From Pseudarthrobacter chlorophenolicus (GTDB lineage Bacteria > Actinomycetota > Actinomycetes > Actinomycetales > Micrococcaceae), in NCBI RefSeq assembly GCF_000962805.1, contig NZ_JZTW01000022.1, forward strand, positions 1 to 59,508: DNA of 59,508 bases. The letters are read 5' to 3'. Below the pieces are notes generated by a model. That model was not told where the DNA came from. It worked only from the letters and a program-made list of their open reading frames with translations, and did no database searches. The position numbers and the translations under genes are program-made. Shown piece after piece: positions 18,385 to 25,985 of the stretch; position 1 is the stretch's first letter, and each line of letters begins with the position of its first letter.

Positions 18385-19003
18385 GCATGCCCGGGGGTTC
18401 TTTACCGCGCTTTTTACCCCGCTGGCCCGATGGCTCCTGCGCCTGGGCGTCTCGCCCGACGCCGTAACGGTCATCGGAACCGCAGGCGTCGCGCTGGGCG
18501 CACTGGTGTTTTATCCGCTGGGGCAACTGTTCTGGGGCACGGTCTTCATCACGGCGTTCATCTTTTCCGATGTCCTGGACGGCATCATGGCCCGCATGCA
18601 GGACGTCAAGAGCCGCTGGGGCAACTTCCTGGACTCCACCCTGGACCGCGTCGCGGACGGTGCACTCTTCGCCGGGCTGGCGGTGTGGTTCTTCCTTGGC
18701 GGCCAAAATGCTGCCATTGCCGTGGCCGCCATGGTCTGCCTGGTCCTGGGCATGGTGGTTTCGTATGCCCGGGCCAAGGCCGAATCCCTCGGATACACAG
18801 CAAATGTGGGCATCGCGGAGCGGGCCGAGCGGCTCGTCTCCGTCCTGGTAATCACCGGGCTCACCGGCCTGGGACTGCCGCCGGTGGTGCTCCTCGTGAC
18901 GCTGGTGCTGCTGGCGCTGGCGAGCTTCATGACGATCGTCCAGCGTGTTTCCTCAGTCCGCCGGCAGGCCCTGGCACAGCCGCTTCCCGCGGACGAAACG
19001 TAA
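18374..19003 (+). CDS. pgsA: CDP-alcohol phosphatidyltransferase (probable phosphatidylinositol phosphate synthase)
   Basis: A 209-residue integral membrane protein with about six hydrophobic segments. The CDP-OH signature DVLDGIMARMQ, then GNFLDSTLDRVADG, supplies all conserved Asp, Gly and Arg residues. Position after thrS-HIT is that of mycobacterial pgsA1, whose product joins CDP-diacylglycerol and inositol phosphate to start PI and PI-mannoside synthesis. The usual next genes there (patA acyltransferase, pimA mannosyltransferase) are absent here; pdxS follows instead. A phosphatidylglycerophosphate synthase role is the alternative. Confidence 0.88.
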   Translation: MLNRHARGFFTALFTPLARWLLRLGVSPDAVTVIGTAGVALGALVFYPLGQLFWGTVFITAFIFSDVLDGIMARMQDVKSRWGNFLDSTLDRVADGALFAGLAVWFFLGGQNAAIAVAAMVCLVLGMVVSYARAKAESLGYTANVGIAERAERLVSVLVITGLTGLGLPPVVLLVTLVLLALASFMTIVQRVSSVRRQALAQPLPADET

Positions 19004-19028
19004 TTGCCGCGGCTGGCCGCCGGGGGAC

Positions 19029-19037
19029 TACTATAAG
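19029..19037 (+). promoter_or_regulatory. Candidate -10 region for pdxS
   Basis: Overlapping TACTAT and TATAAG hexamers lie about 105 bases before the pdxS start in a GC-rich gap. They are the most AT-rich, -10-like bases in the interval. The inferred leader of about 100 bases is GC-rich, and I could not fold it into a known riboswitch by eye. Confidence 0.35.
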
Positions 19038-19142
19038 GATTGCCCGGTCAATGGACCCGGCAATCCGTGTGTGTAAAGTCCGGCATCAGCATGCCCGCCT
19101 GCACACCCGGCGAAGATCGTCTATCTACCCATAGGGGTTTTT

Positions 19143-20069
19143 GTGTCTACACCAGATGTAAGCAACGAGGCCGGTTCGTCCGCGAACAGCGTCACGGGCA
19201 GCAGCCGCGTGAAGCGCGGCATGGCTGAGATGCTCAAGGGCGGCGTCATCATGGACGTCGTCAACGTTGAACAGGCCCGCATCGCCGAAGACGCCGGTGC
19301 TGTTGCAGTCATGGCCCTGGAACGCGTTCCGGCCGATATCCGCGCCCAGGGCGGTGTCTCCCGCATGTCCGATCCGGACATGATCGACGCCATCATCGAC
19401 GCCGTGTCCATTCCGGTCATGGCGAAGGCCCGCATCGGCCACTTCGTCGAAGCCCAGGTCCTGCAGTCCCTCGGCGTGGACTACATTGACGAGTCCGAGG
19501 TCCTCACCCCGGCCGACTACATCAACCACATCGACAAGTGGAACTTCAAGGTTCCCTTCGTCTGTGGCGCCACCAACCTCGGTGAGGCCCTGCGCCGCAT
19601 CAACGAAGGCGCGGCGATGATCCGGTCCAAGGGTGAAGCCGGCACCGGCGACGTCTCCAACGCCACCGGCCACATGCGCCAGATCCGCGCCGAGATCGCC
19701 AAGCTCTCCGCCCTGCCCGAGGACGAGCTCTACGTCGCGGCCAAGGAACTGCAGGCTCCGTACGAACTGGTCAAGGAAGTTGCCGCTGCCGGCAAGCTCC
19801 CGGTGGTGCTGTTCACCGCCGGCGGCATCGCCACCCCGGCCGACGCCGCCATGATGATGCAGCTCGGCGCCGACGGCGTGTTCGTTGGCTCGGGCATCTT
19901 CAAGTCCGGCAACCCCGCCCAGCGCGCGGCCGCCGTCGTGAAGGCCACCACCTTCTTCGATGACCCCGACGTCATCGCCAAGGCCTCCCGCGGCCTCGGC
20001 GAAGCCATGGTGGGCATCAACGTCGACGAGATCCCCCAGCCGCACCGCCTGGCTGAGCGCGGCTGGTAG
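19143..20069 (+). CDS. pdxS: Pyridoxal 5'-phosphate synthase subunit PdxS
   Basis: A 308-residue (beta/alpha)8 enzyme that makes PLP from ribose 5-phosphate, glyceraldehyde 3-phosphate and ammonia. Highly conserved blocks include KGGVIMDVVNVEQARIAEDA, AVMALERVPADIRAQGG, IPVMAKARIGHFVEAQ (catalytic Lys), NEGAAMIRSKGEAGTGD and LFTAGGIATPADAAMMMQLG. GTG start with AGGGG just upstream. Ammonia would come from PdxT, which is encoded about 5.9 kb downstream rather than next door. Strong RNA folds follow the gene. Confidence 0.98.
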   Translation: MSTPDVSNEAGSSANSVTGSSRVKRGMAEMLKGGVIMDVVNVEQARIAEDAGAVAVMALERVPADIRAQGGVSRMSDPDMIDAIIDAVSIPVMAKARIGHFVEAQVLQSLGVDYIDESEVLTPADYINHIDKWNFKVPFVCGATNLGEALRRINEGAAMIRSKGEAGTGDVSNATGHMRQIRAEIAKLSALPEDELYVAAKELQAPYELVKEVAAAGKLPVVLFTAGGIATPADAAMMMQLGADGVFVGSGIFKSGNPAQRAAAVVKATTFFDDPDVIAKASRGLGEAMVGINVDEIPQPHRLAERGW

Positions 20070-20095
20070 TCAGCATCCGCAGGAGCAACGAACGG

Positions 20096-20189
20096 CGCGG
20101 TCCTCTGCGTGCTATTCCCTGCCTCCCGCTGCCGCCATTCTGGCGGTGGTTCAGGGCGGGGCCCCTTTTACGCACGCTGCCGGACCGCG
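20096..20189 (+). ncRNA. Candidate structured RNA downstream of pdxS
   Basis: The sequence folds by eye into a long rod. CGCGGTCC (20096-20103) pairs with GGACCGCG (20182-20189). Then GCGTGC (20107-20112) pairs with GCACGC (20172-20177), CCCTG (20117-20121) with CAGGG (20152-20156), and an apical stem CCGCC-ATTCT-GGCGG (20132-20146) extends by wobble pairs. It is followed after 35 bases by a strong intrinsic-terminator hairpin. This could be a small RNA or a pdxS 3' untranslated structure. No family is recognised. Confidence 0.4.
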
Positions 20190-20224
20190 TCGCCCGTCGC
20201 CTCGGCTCGCTTTAGTTCGTTTGT

Positions 20225-20269
20225 ACGACGCCGGTTCCTCACCTTCTCCTGGTGGGGGACCGGCGTCGT
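20225..20269 (+). terminator. Intrinsic terminator of the pdxS unit
   Basis: ACGACGCCGGT (20225-20235) pairs perfectly with ACCGGCGTCGT (20259-20269). The inner TCCTCACC and GGTGGGGGA extend the stem to nearly 19 base pairs. A pyrimidine-rich tail (TCCTTTCT) follows on the plus strand. Confidence 0.85.
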
Positions 20270-20279
20270 TCCTTTCTAT

Positions 20280-20344
20280 AGAGTTTTTGGACACGTACCG
20301 TGACTTAAACGCCCCGTAAGTCGTGGTATCTGTCCAAAAACTCT
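20280..20344. repeat. 65-base long palindrome (bidirectional terminator or REP-like element)
   Basis: AGAGTTTTTGGACA (20280-20293) is the perfect reverse complement of TGTCCAAAAACTCT (20331-20344). Inside, TGACTTA pairs with TAAGTCG-type bases, so almost the whole element can fold into one stem of about 27 pairs with a short CGCCCC loop. It lies between the 3' ends of convergent pdxS and the M3 peptidase gene. T-runs in both strands suit termination in both directions, especially of the peptidase gene. Confidence 0.75.
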
Positions 20345-20358
20345 TGGGGTTGGTGGGG

Positions 20359-22371
20359 TTAGTCGAGGCCGCGGCGTTTCAGCAGGGGTTCCAGTTTGGC
20401 GTCGCGGCCCCTCAGAATCCGGAAGGACTCAAGGGGGTCGCGGCTGTTGCCCCGCGATAGCAGCTCCTGCCGGAACCGGTCGCCGTTGGCCCTGGTCAGG
20501 CCGCCGTTCTCCGTGAACCAGTCCACCGTCTCGGCGTCCAGGACCTCGCTCCAGATATAGGAGTAGTAGCCGGCGGCGTAGCCCGCGCCGGCGAAAATGT
20601 GCTGGAAGTAACCGGTCCGGTACCGCGGCGGGATCAGGGCGTGCGTGATTCCCGCCGCCGCCAGGGACTTCGCCTCAAACGCGAGGGCGTCGTCCGGGAC
20701 GGCCTCCTCTTCGAGCACGTGCCACGCCAGGTCCAGCAACGCCGCTCCCAGGTATTCAGTGGTGGCAAACCCTTCGCCCCACAACCTGGACTCCTCCAGC
20801 CGGTCTGCAACATCCTGCGGCAACGGCTCGCCGGTGGCGTGGTGGCGGGCGTAGTTCGCCAGGACCTCCGGCCACATGATCCACATTTCGTTGACCTGCG
20901 AAGGGAATTCGACGAAGTCGCGGGGGACAGCCGTCCCGGAAAACCGCGGGTAGGTGACGTTGGAAAAGAGCCCGTGCAGGGCGTGGCCGAACTCGTGGAA
21001 GACCGTCCGCACCTCGTCAAGCGTCAGCAGGGTCGGTTCACCCGGCGCCGGTTTCGGGATGTTGAGTGTGTTCATGACTACGGGCCTGGTACCCAGTAAG
21101 GCGTTCTGGTCTACCAGCGAGTTCATCCAGGCACCGCCCCGCTTGGATTCGCGGGAATAGTAGTCACCCAGGAACAGCCCCAGCCCGCCGCCGTCGGAAT
21201 CCCTGACTTCCCAGACCCGCACGTCGGGATGATAGCCCGCAAGGTCCTCCCGCTCATGGAAGCTGATCCCGTACAGGGACCCGGCCGCGAAAAAGACGCC
21301 GTCCCGCAGCACGCGCTCCAACTCGAAATACGGGCGGAGGGCCTGCTCGTCCACGCTGTATCTCTCCCGGCGGACTTTCGCCGAGTAGTAGGCCCAATCC
21401 CACGGTTCCAGGTGGTGCCCGGCGGATTCGGCAAGGGCGGCCGCTTCACGGTCCGCGTTGCGGACGGCGGCGGGAGCCATGCGGTTCAGCATGGACTGCA
21501 CGGCCCCGAAGTCGGGCGCCGTCTGGCGGTCTGCCACCAGTTCCGCGTAGTTCGCAAAACCCAGCAGCGCGGCCTTCTCCGCACGCAGCCTGGCCATGGA
21601 TTTGGCCAAGTCCAGGACATCCAAGGGGCCGCCGCTGCTGCCCCGGGCAACAGACGCTTCGAACAGCCGACGGCGGACGGACCGGTCCGTGAGTGAGGCA
21701 AGGGCCGGCTGGTTGCTTGGCTGGATAAGCCCCAGCAGGAACTGCCCCTCATGGCCTGCCACCCGGGCCGCTTCAGCTGCTGCGGCGACGTCGTCGGCGG
21801 GCAGGCCCGCGAGTTCCTCCGCATCATCGACGAGGAGCGCCGCGGACTTCATCCCTTCCTTCACGCGCTGTCCGAACTCCGTGCCCAGCCGCGCGAGCTC
21901 CGCGTTAACGGCCCTGAGCCGGTCCTGCCCGGCGGGATCGAGCTGGATACCCGTTTGCCGGAACTCCTTCAGGTACTCGTCCACCAGCCGGACCGACTCG
22001 GGATCCCGTGCGGAGGTATCGATTCCCTCGAAGCGCTCATACAGTGCATGGTTCAGGAAGAGCTCATCCTGGTGGGCCGAAAACCGGGGTGAGAACTTCG
22101 TTTCCAGTTCCCTGATCTCCGGCGAAGCATCCGCCGAGACCAGGGTGAAGAAGGAGGCTGCTGCGCGGTCCAGCAACTGACCAGACTGCTCCATCGCCAC
22201 AGCGGTGTTCTCGAAGGTTGGCGCCTCCGGATTCTGCACAATGCGGTCTATTTCAGCCAGGTGCTCAGACAGGCCCGCGTCGATGGCCTCGGCGTAATGG
22301 GCGGCTTCGATGCGGGCGAAGGGCGGGAGGCCGTACGGCAGGGGGCTGGAAGCCAGCAGGGGGTTAGTCAT
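20359..22371 (-). CDS. M3 family zinc metallopeptidase (peptidyl-dipeptidase Dcp/oligopeptidase type)
   Basis: A 670-residue cytoplasmic oligopeptidase. The zinc site is FHEFGHALHGLFSNVTYPRF (HExxH), and the third ligand lies in the conserved FVEFPSQVNEMW Glu region. Substrate-binding Tyr and His residues occur in ALIPPRYRTGYFQHIFAGAG and AAGYYSYIWSEVLD. The length and these blocks match bacterial Dcp/OpdA enzymes, which degrade short peptides. ATG start; the upstream 80 bases separate it from the divergent CapA-like gene. Confidence 0.95.
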   Translation of the reverse strand: MTNPLLASSPLPYGLPPFARIEAAHYAEAIDAGLSEHLAEIDRIVQNPEAPTFENTAVAMEQSGQLLDRAAASFFTLVSADASPEIRELETKFSPRFSAHQDELFLNHALYERFEGIDTSARDPESVRLVDEYLKEFRQTGIQLDPAGQDRLRAVNAELARLGTEFGQRVKEGMKSAALLVDDAEELAGLPADDVAAAAEAARVAGHEGQFLLGLIQPSNQPALASLTDRSVRRRLFEASVARGSSGGPLDVLDLAKSMARLRAEKAALLGFANYAELVADRQTAPDFGAVQSMLNRMAPAAVRNADREAAALAESAGHHLEPWDWAYYSAKVRRERYSVDEQALRPYFELERVLRDGVFFAAGSLYGISFHEREDLAGYHPDVRVWEVRDSDGGGLGLFLGDYYSRESKRGGAWMNSLVDQNALLGTRPVVMNTLNIPKPAPGEPTLLTLDEVRTVFHEFGHALHGLFSNVTYPRFSGTAVPRDFVEFPSQVNEMWIMWPEVLANYARHHATGEPLPQDVADRLEESRLWGEGFATTEYLGAALLDLAWHVLEEEAVPDDALAFEAKSLAAAGITHALIPPRYRTGYFQHIFAGAGYAAGYYSYIWSEVLDAETVDWFTENGGLTRANGDRFRQELLSRGNSRDPLESFRILRGRDAKLEPLLKRRGLD

Positions 22372-22455
22372 GATGAAAACCTTTCACATGGAGGCACGCT
22401 TCTCAACGCGGCCAAATGCCCGTGCCGGAGGCTGGCCATTTCTAGACTTGGCGGT

Positions 22456-23781
22456 ATGGGGAAACGTACCGGGAGGGCTCCTGCGCGCGCCCGCACGGGT
22501 GCCAGGCTGCAGCAGTGGATGCGCGCTGTGTTGGTCGCAGGCCTCCTGTTCGCGGGCGGTCCGCTCGCCGGGTGCGGGCTTGTGGCGCAAGGGCCCGCCC
22601 CTGGTGAGGCTGCCGGCGGCACCGGGGCCACCCAGAGCGAACACCCGGGAATGCCCTCCGCCACAGCCGCGGCTTCCGGTGCCGCGCCAACCCCCGCACC
22701 TTCCGCTATACCAGGCAAGGGCCCGCGGTGCCCGGTGCTGCGCTGCGCGTCGGTGGTGGTTACCGGTGGCATGCTGGTCCACCACGGGATCTGGGAGGAG
22801 GCACAGGAGGAAGCCGCAGCTGCCGGGAAACCCGGCCTGGACTTCCTGCCGGTGCTGGAGGCGCAGCGGCGCTACCTGGAGAGGAGCGATCTCGCCATCT
22901 GCCACCAGGGTACCCCCGTGGCAAAACCGGACGGACCGTTTTCCGGCGCCCCCTCGTTCAACGCCCCGCCGCACATCGTCAACGCTGCGAAGGACGTGGG
23001 CTACCAGGCCTGCACCACCGCGGGTGACCACATCCTGGACCGCGCTACCGACGGACTCCTGCGGACCGTGGATGCCCTGGATGCGGCCGGCCTGAAGCAC
23101 ACCGGCTCCTACCGCACTGCCACGGAGTCACAACAGATCCTCATCCTGCAGACCCCGGCGGCGAAGGTGGCTGTCATCGAGGCGACCTTCGGCCTCAACG
23201 GAAATACGCCGGAATATCCCTGGCAGGTGGACACACTTGACCCCAGCGCCATGATTGCCAAGGCCGAGAAGGCGCGGAGCCTGGGCGCCGACGTCGTGAT
23301 TGGTGCCATGTACGCAGGAAACGGATACGGCGGAGACGTGCACGCAGGTATCCCGGGCGCCCTGCAAACGAAGGCAGCCCGTGCCCTGGCAGACAGCGGG
23401 CAGTTCAACCTGGTCTATGGCCATTCCCAGTCGGTGCTGCCCCTCGAGAATTACAAGGGCACCTGGATTGCTTACGGATTGGGCAACGGGATCACGGAAG
23501 TTTCCCCACAACATCCGGCCATGAATGAGGGCCTGCTGGTACGCGCGCAGTTCGGCCGGGACGCCAACGGAAGCTGGACCGTTACAGACCTGGCGTGGAC
23601 GCCCACCGTCATGGTCGGGAACCCCTACCGATGGTGTCCGGTGGCCGCCGATGCACCACAGGGGCCGTGCGCCGGGACGGCGGCTGACGATGCAACGCGG
23701 CAGCGGACCATTGGAGTGGTGAACTCCATGGGCGCCGCAGCTTCCGGCGCGCATGAACTCCTCATCACCCTCGAACCCTGA
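22456..23781 (+). CDS. CapA-fold lipoprotein with degenerate active site (pseudo-phosphatase)
   Basis: A 441-residue protein. The N-terminus is basic, then has a hydrophobic segment (VLVAGLLFAGGPLAGC) with lipobox Cys40, so it is a secreted lipoprotein. A Ser/Ala/Pro linker follows to about residue 90. The rest aligns along its length with actinobacterial CapA (poly-gamma-glutamate-type) metallophosphatase folds, but the metal-ligand motifs are altered. Gly105 lies where the GD motif has Asp, and CHQGTP has Gly152 for the usual Glu. AGDHILD has Asp191 for Asn, and MYAGNGY lacks the usual His. YGHSQSVLP lacks the His pair seen in GHHxHxVxP. The frame is intact. A binding or structural rather than enzymatic role is inferred. 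Confidence 0.8.
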   Translation: MGKRTGRAPARARTGARLQQWMRAVLVAGLLFAGGPLAGCGLVAQGPAPGEAAGGTGATQSEHPGMPSATAAASGAAPTPAPSAIPGKGPRCPVLRCASVVVTGGMLVHHGIWEEAQEEAAAAGKPGLDFLPVLEAQRRYLERSDLAICHQGTPVAKPDGPFSGAPSFNAPPHIVNAAKDVGYQACTTAGDHILDRATDGLLRTVDALDAAGLKHTGSYRTATESQQILILQTPAAKVAVIEATFGLNGNTPEYPWQVDTLDPSAMIAKAEKARSLGADVVIGAMYAGNGYGGDVHAGIPGALQTKAARALADSGQFNLVYGHSQSVLPLENYKGTWIAYGLGNGITEVSPQHPAMNEGLLVRAQFGRDANGSWTVTDLAWTPTVMVGNPYRWCPVAADAPQGPCAGTAADDATRQRTIGVVNSMGAAASGAHELLITLEP

Positions 23782-23841
23782 CGGCCGTCTTCAAACGGCG
23801 GACGCCGTGAAGCTCGAGGGAAAGCTCCTAATCCCGGCGGA

Positions 23842-24606
23842 TCAGCGCGGTCTGCGTGCCGCGTGCTCCCGCGCGAGTTCCGCGTACCGGTCGTCCGGGA
23901 GGCCGGGCTCGAAGGCTCCGAACTTGCGTTCAGCGGCCGTGCGGATCAGGAAATCAGCGATGGCCGGGTTCTTCGGAAGCAGCGAGCCATGGAGGTAACT
24001 GGCCACAATGTTGCGGTAGCGGGCGCCTTCGTGGCCGTCGCTGCTGTTGTTGCCGGTTCCCTTCGCCACGGTGCCGAGCGGGCGGACCCCGTCCCCCAAG
24101 GTGGTCTGGCCGCTGTGGTTTTCGTAACCCAGCACCTCACCAAACTCGGAGGTGGTGACCTTGACGTTGCCAATCAGGCGCTCATCGGTGCCATGCGTTT
24201 CGACGTCGAGGATGCCGATGCCCGGAATCACCGAGCCTGTCCGGGTTTTGAAAAACCGGCCGAAGAGCTGGTAGAGACCGCAGATCACCAGCATCGGCGT
24301 GCCGTCTTCGGCGAGCTCCTTGAGGGAATCCGCCCGGGCCTGCAAATCGTCCTGGATTACCAGCTGCCCGCTGTCCTGGCCACCGCCGCCCACAATGATG
24401 TCCGCATCGTCAGGGAACGGGTCACCCACGTTGTATTCCAGCAGTTCAGGTGTGTACCCGTGCCACCGGATCCGCTGCTGCAGGACCAGGGCGTTGCCCC
24501 AGTCACCGTAGATGTTCATATCGCGCGGGTAAAGCTGGACCACACGCAGGATGCCCTTGCCCCCGGCGGCTGACGGACCGGATGCGCCCGGAGTTTCCTG
24601 GCTCAA
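23842..24606 (-). CDS. gatD: Lipid II isoglutaminyl synthase, glutaminase subunit GatD
   Basis: A 254-residue type-1 glutamine amidotransferase (CobB/CobQ-like). The nucleophile is in MLVICGLYQLFG (Cys109), and the partner His is in VASYLHGSLLPKN (His206). IVGGGGQDSGQL and NHSGQT are family marks. With MurT it amidates the D-Glu of lipid II. Its ATG overlaps the murT stop (ATGA), so the two subunits are translationally coupled in the order murT-gatD. Confidence 0.95.
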   Translation of the reverse strand: MSQETPGASGPSAAGGKGILRVVQLYPRDMNIYGDWGNALVLQQRIRWHGYTPELLEYNVGDPFPDDADIIVGGGGQDSGQLVIQDDLQARADSLKELAEDGTPMLVICGLYQLFGRFFKTRTGSVIPGIGILDVETHGTDERLIGNVKVTTSEFGEVLGYENHSGQTTLGDGVRPLGTVAKGTGNNSSDGHEGARYRNIVASYLHGSLLPKNPAIADFLIRTAAERKFGAFEPGLPDDRYAELAREHAARRPR

Positions 24607-25895
24607 GAGACAACCTCCACAGTGGTGATCTTCGACAGTTCGCGCCGGATGGCGAGCATGGCCGTATAGGTACAGAAAATGCGCTTGGGCTGGCCCTTCG
24701 CGCCCCGGATGAACGCGGCGAGGGCCGGCGCGATGTCAGGTTCCACAGCACCGATGCGGACGTCGTCATACTGCAGGCGCAGCGCCATGTCGTAGGCACG
24801 GGAACCTGTCAGCTGGTCTACGCCTCCGGCCCGGAGCGAATCGAACTCAACATCCCACAGCCAGGACATATCCCGGCCGTCGGCGTAGTTGTCGTTGATG
24901 GCGATCATCGTGGCGTAACCGCCTGCCGGGAATGACTTCAGGCCAAGGCGGAAACCGCTGGGGTTCTTCACCAGTACCAGGTCCAGCGGCTGGCCTTCCA
25001 CCGTGAGGCTCTCGCCGCGGCCGAAAGCGGGCGCCACCTGGGACAGCGCCTCCAGCAGGGTCTCATGGTTGGTGTCAGCGGCGGCACCGCCGCAAATGCC
25101 CCGCGCCAGAGTCAGCGCGGCGGCCGCGTTGAAGATGTTGTAGACCCCGCGGAGCTTCATCGCGGTACTGACGGTCCCGCCGTCGTACTCGAACTCGGCG
25201 GTGTCCGCGCCAACTTTGCGGAGCACGACGTCGGCCGAGGGCTTCTCCGGGAGACCCGCCGGTGCGGGGCTGCCGGGAGCGGCGCGCATATCGTCGTCGT
25301 TGGGGAAGGTGCCAAGCAATGAGTCGTCCAGGCCGAAGTACCGGACCTCCTGGCCGGTGAGCGTTTCAGCAATCCTGGCTACCCGTGGATCTTCGCGGTT
25401 CAGCACCACGGTCCCGGTGGTTTTCGCGGCGATGTGCTGCAGGAGCTGGGCTGTCTTGTCGATCTCGCCGAACCGGTCAAGCTGATCCCGGAGGACGTTC
25501 AGCAGCAGGCAGTACTTGGGCGGCACGCTGTTCACGAAGTGCACGGCGTGTGCTTCGTCGAGTTCCAGGACGGCGACGTCGGCGTCCAGCCGGCCGCGCC
25601 AGTCCACCTCGCCGAGCAGGGCAGCGGCGACGCCGCGGGTGAAATTGCTGCCGGTGCGGTTCGTGAAGACCTTCAGGCCCTGGCTTTCGAGCAACTCCAC
25701 CACCATCTTGGTGGTGGTGGTCTTCCCGTTCGTGCCGCTGACCACGGCCACTCCGTGCGGGAGGGTACTGAGTGTCCGCCGCATGAAACCGGGGTCGATC
25801 TTTTCGACGACGAGCCCCGGCAGCGCGGACCCGCCGCCTCGAAGCCGGGATGCCCGGCGCACCAGTTTGCCAAGCGGAACAGTGTAAAAGGGCAT
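24603..25895 (-). CDS. murT: Lipid II isoglutaminyl synthase, Mur-ligase subunit MurT
   Basis: A 430-residue Mur-ligase-type ATPase. The P-loop is VVSGTNGKTTTTKMVVELL, the central domain has LLLNVLRDQLDRFGEIDKT, and the C-terminal DUF1727 part has NPSGFRLGL and NDNYADGRDMSWLWDV. MurT activates the D-Glu carboxylate of lipid II and receives ammonia from GatD. Only three Cys residues are seen, widely spaced, so the Cys4 zinc ribbon described in some Firmicute MurT proteins is absent. The ATG at 25895 has no clear ribosome site, but a -10-like TATATT lies 6 bases upstream. Confidence 0.95.
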   Translation of the reverse strand: MPFYTVPLGKLVRRASRLRGGGSALPGLVVEKIDPGFMRRTLSTLPHGVAVVSGTNGKTTTTKMVVELLESQGLKVFTNRTGSNFTRGVAAALLGEVDWRGRLDADVAVLELDEAHAVHFVNSVPPKYCLLLNVLRDQLDRFGEIDKTAQLLQHIAAKTTGTVVLNREDPRVARIAETLTGQEVRYFGLDDSLLGTFPNDDDMRAAPGSPAPAGLPEKPSADVVLRKVGADTAEFEYDGGTVSTAMKLRGVYNIFNAAAALTLARGICGGAAADTNHETLLEALSQVAPAFGRGESLTVEGQPLDLVLVKNPSGFRLGLKSFPAGGYATMIAINDNYADGRDMSWLWDVEFDSLRAGGVDQLTGSRAYDMALRLQYDDVRIGAVEPDIAPALAAFIRGAKGQPKRIFCTYTAMLAIRRELSKITTVEVVS

Positions 25896-25901
25896 TATTC
25901 G

Positions 25902-25907
25902 AATATA
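25902..25907 (-). promoter_or_regulatory. -10-like hexamer set for a leaderless murT mRNA
   Basis: On the minus strand TATATT is followed by 6 bases (CGAATA) and then the murT ATG. Transcription would begin at or next to the start codon. The bases overlap an ATTCGAAT palindrome. No convincing -35 element is seen. Confidence 0.45.
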
Positions 25908-25973
25908 TCCCAGCCCCGGCATGGAACTGCCGGAGTGTGACCCGCCCCGGCCCGGCGGACACCGGCGGGCCCG

Positions 25974-25979
25974 TATGCT
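25974..25979 (+). promoter_or_regulatory. -10-like hexamer set for a leaderless pdxT mRNA
   Basis: TATGCT is followed by 6 bases (GGGACG) and then the pdxT ATG at 25986. There is no Shine-Dalgarno sequence in the normal window. Same layout as the divergent murT promoter 70 bases away. Confidence 0.45.
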
Positions 25980-25985
25980 GGGACG

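Noticed and set aside
20109..20303. Small open frames in the pdxS-M3 peptidase gap
   Set aside because: No ribosome-binding sites, and they run through strong hairpins; structure explains the region better.
25897..25904. ATTCGAAT palindrome before murT considered as a LexA site
   Set aside because: Only 8 bases, with no second half-site at SOS spacing. It overlaps the -10-like hexamer and is better explained as promoter sequence.
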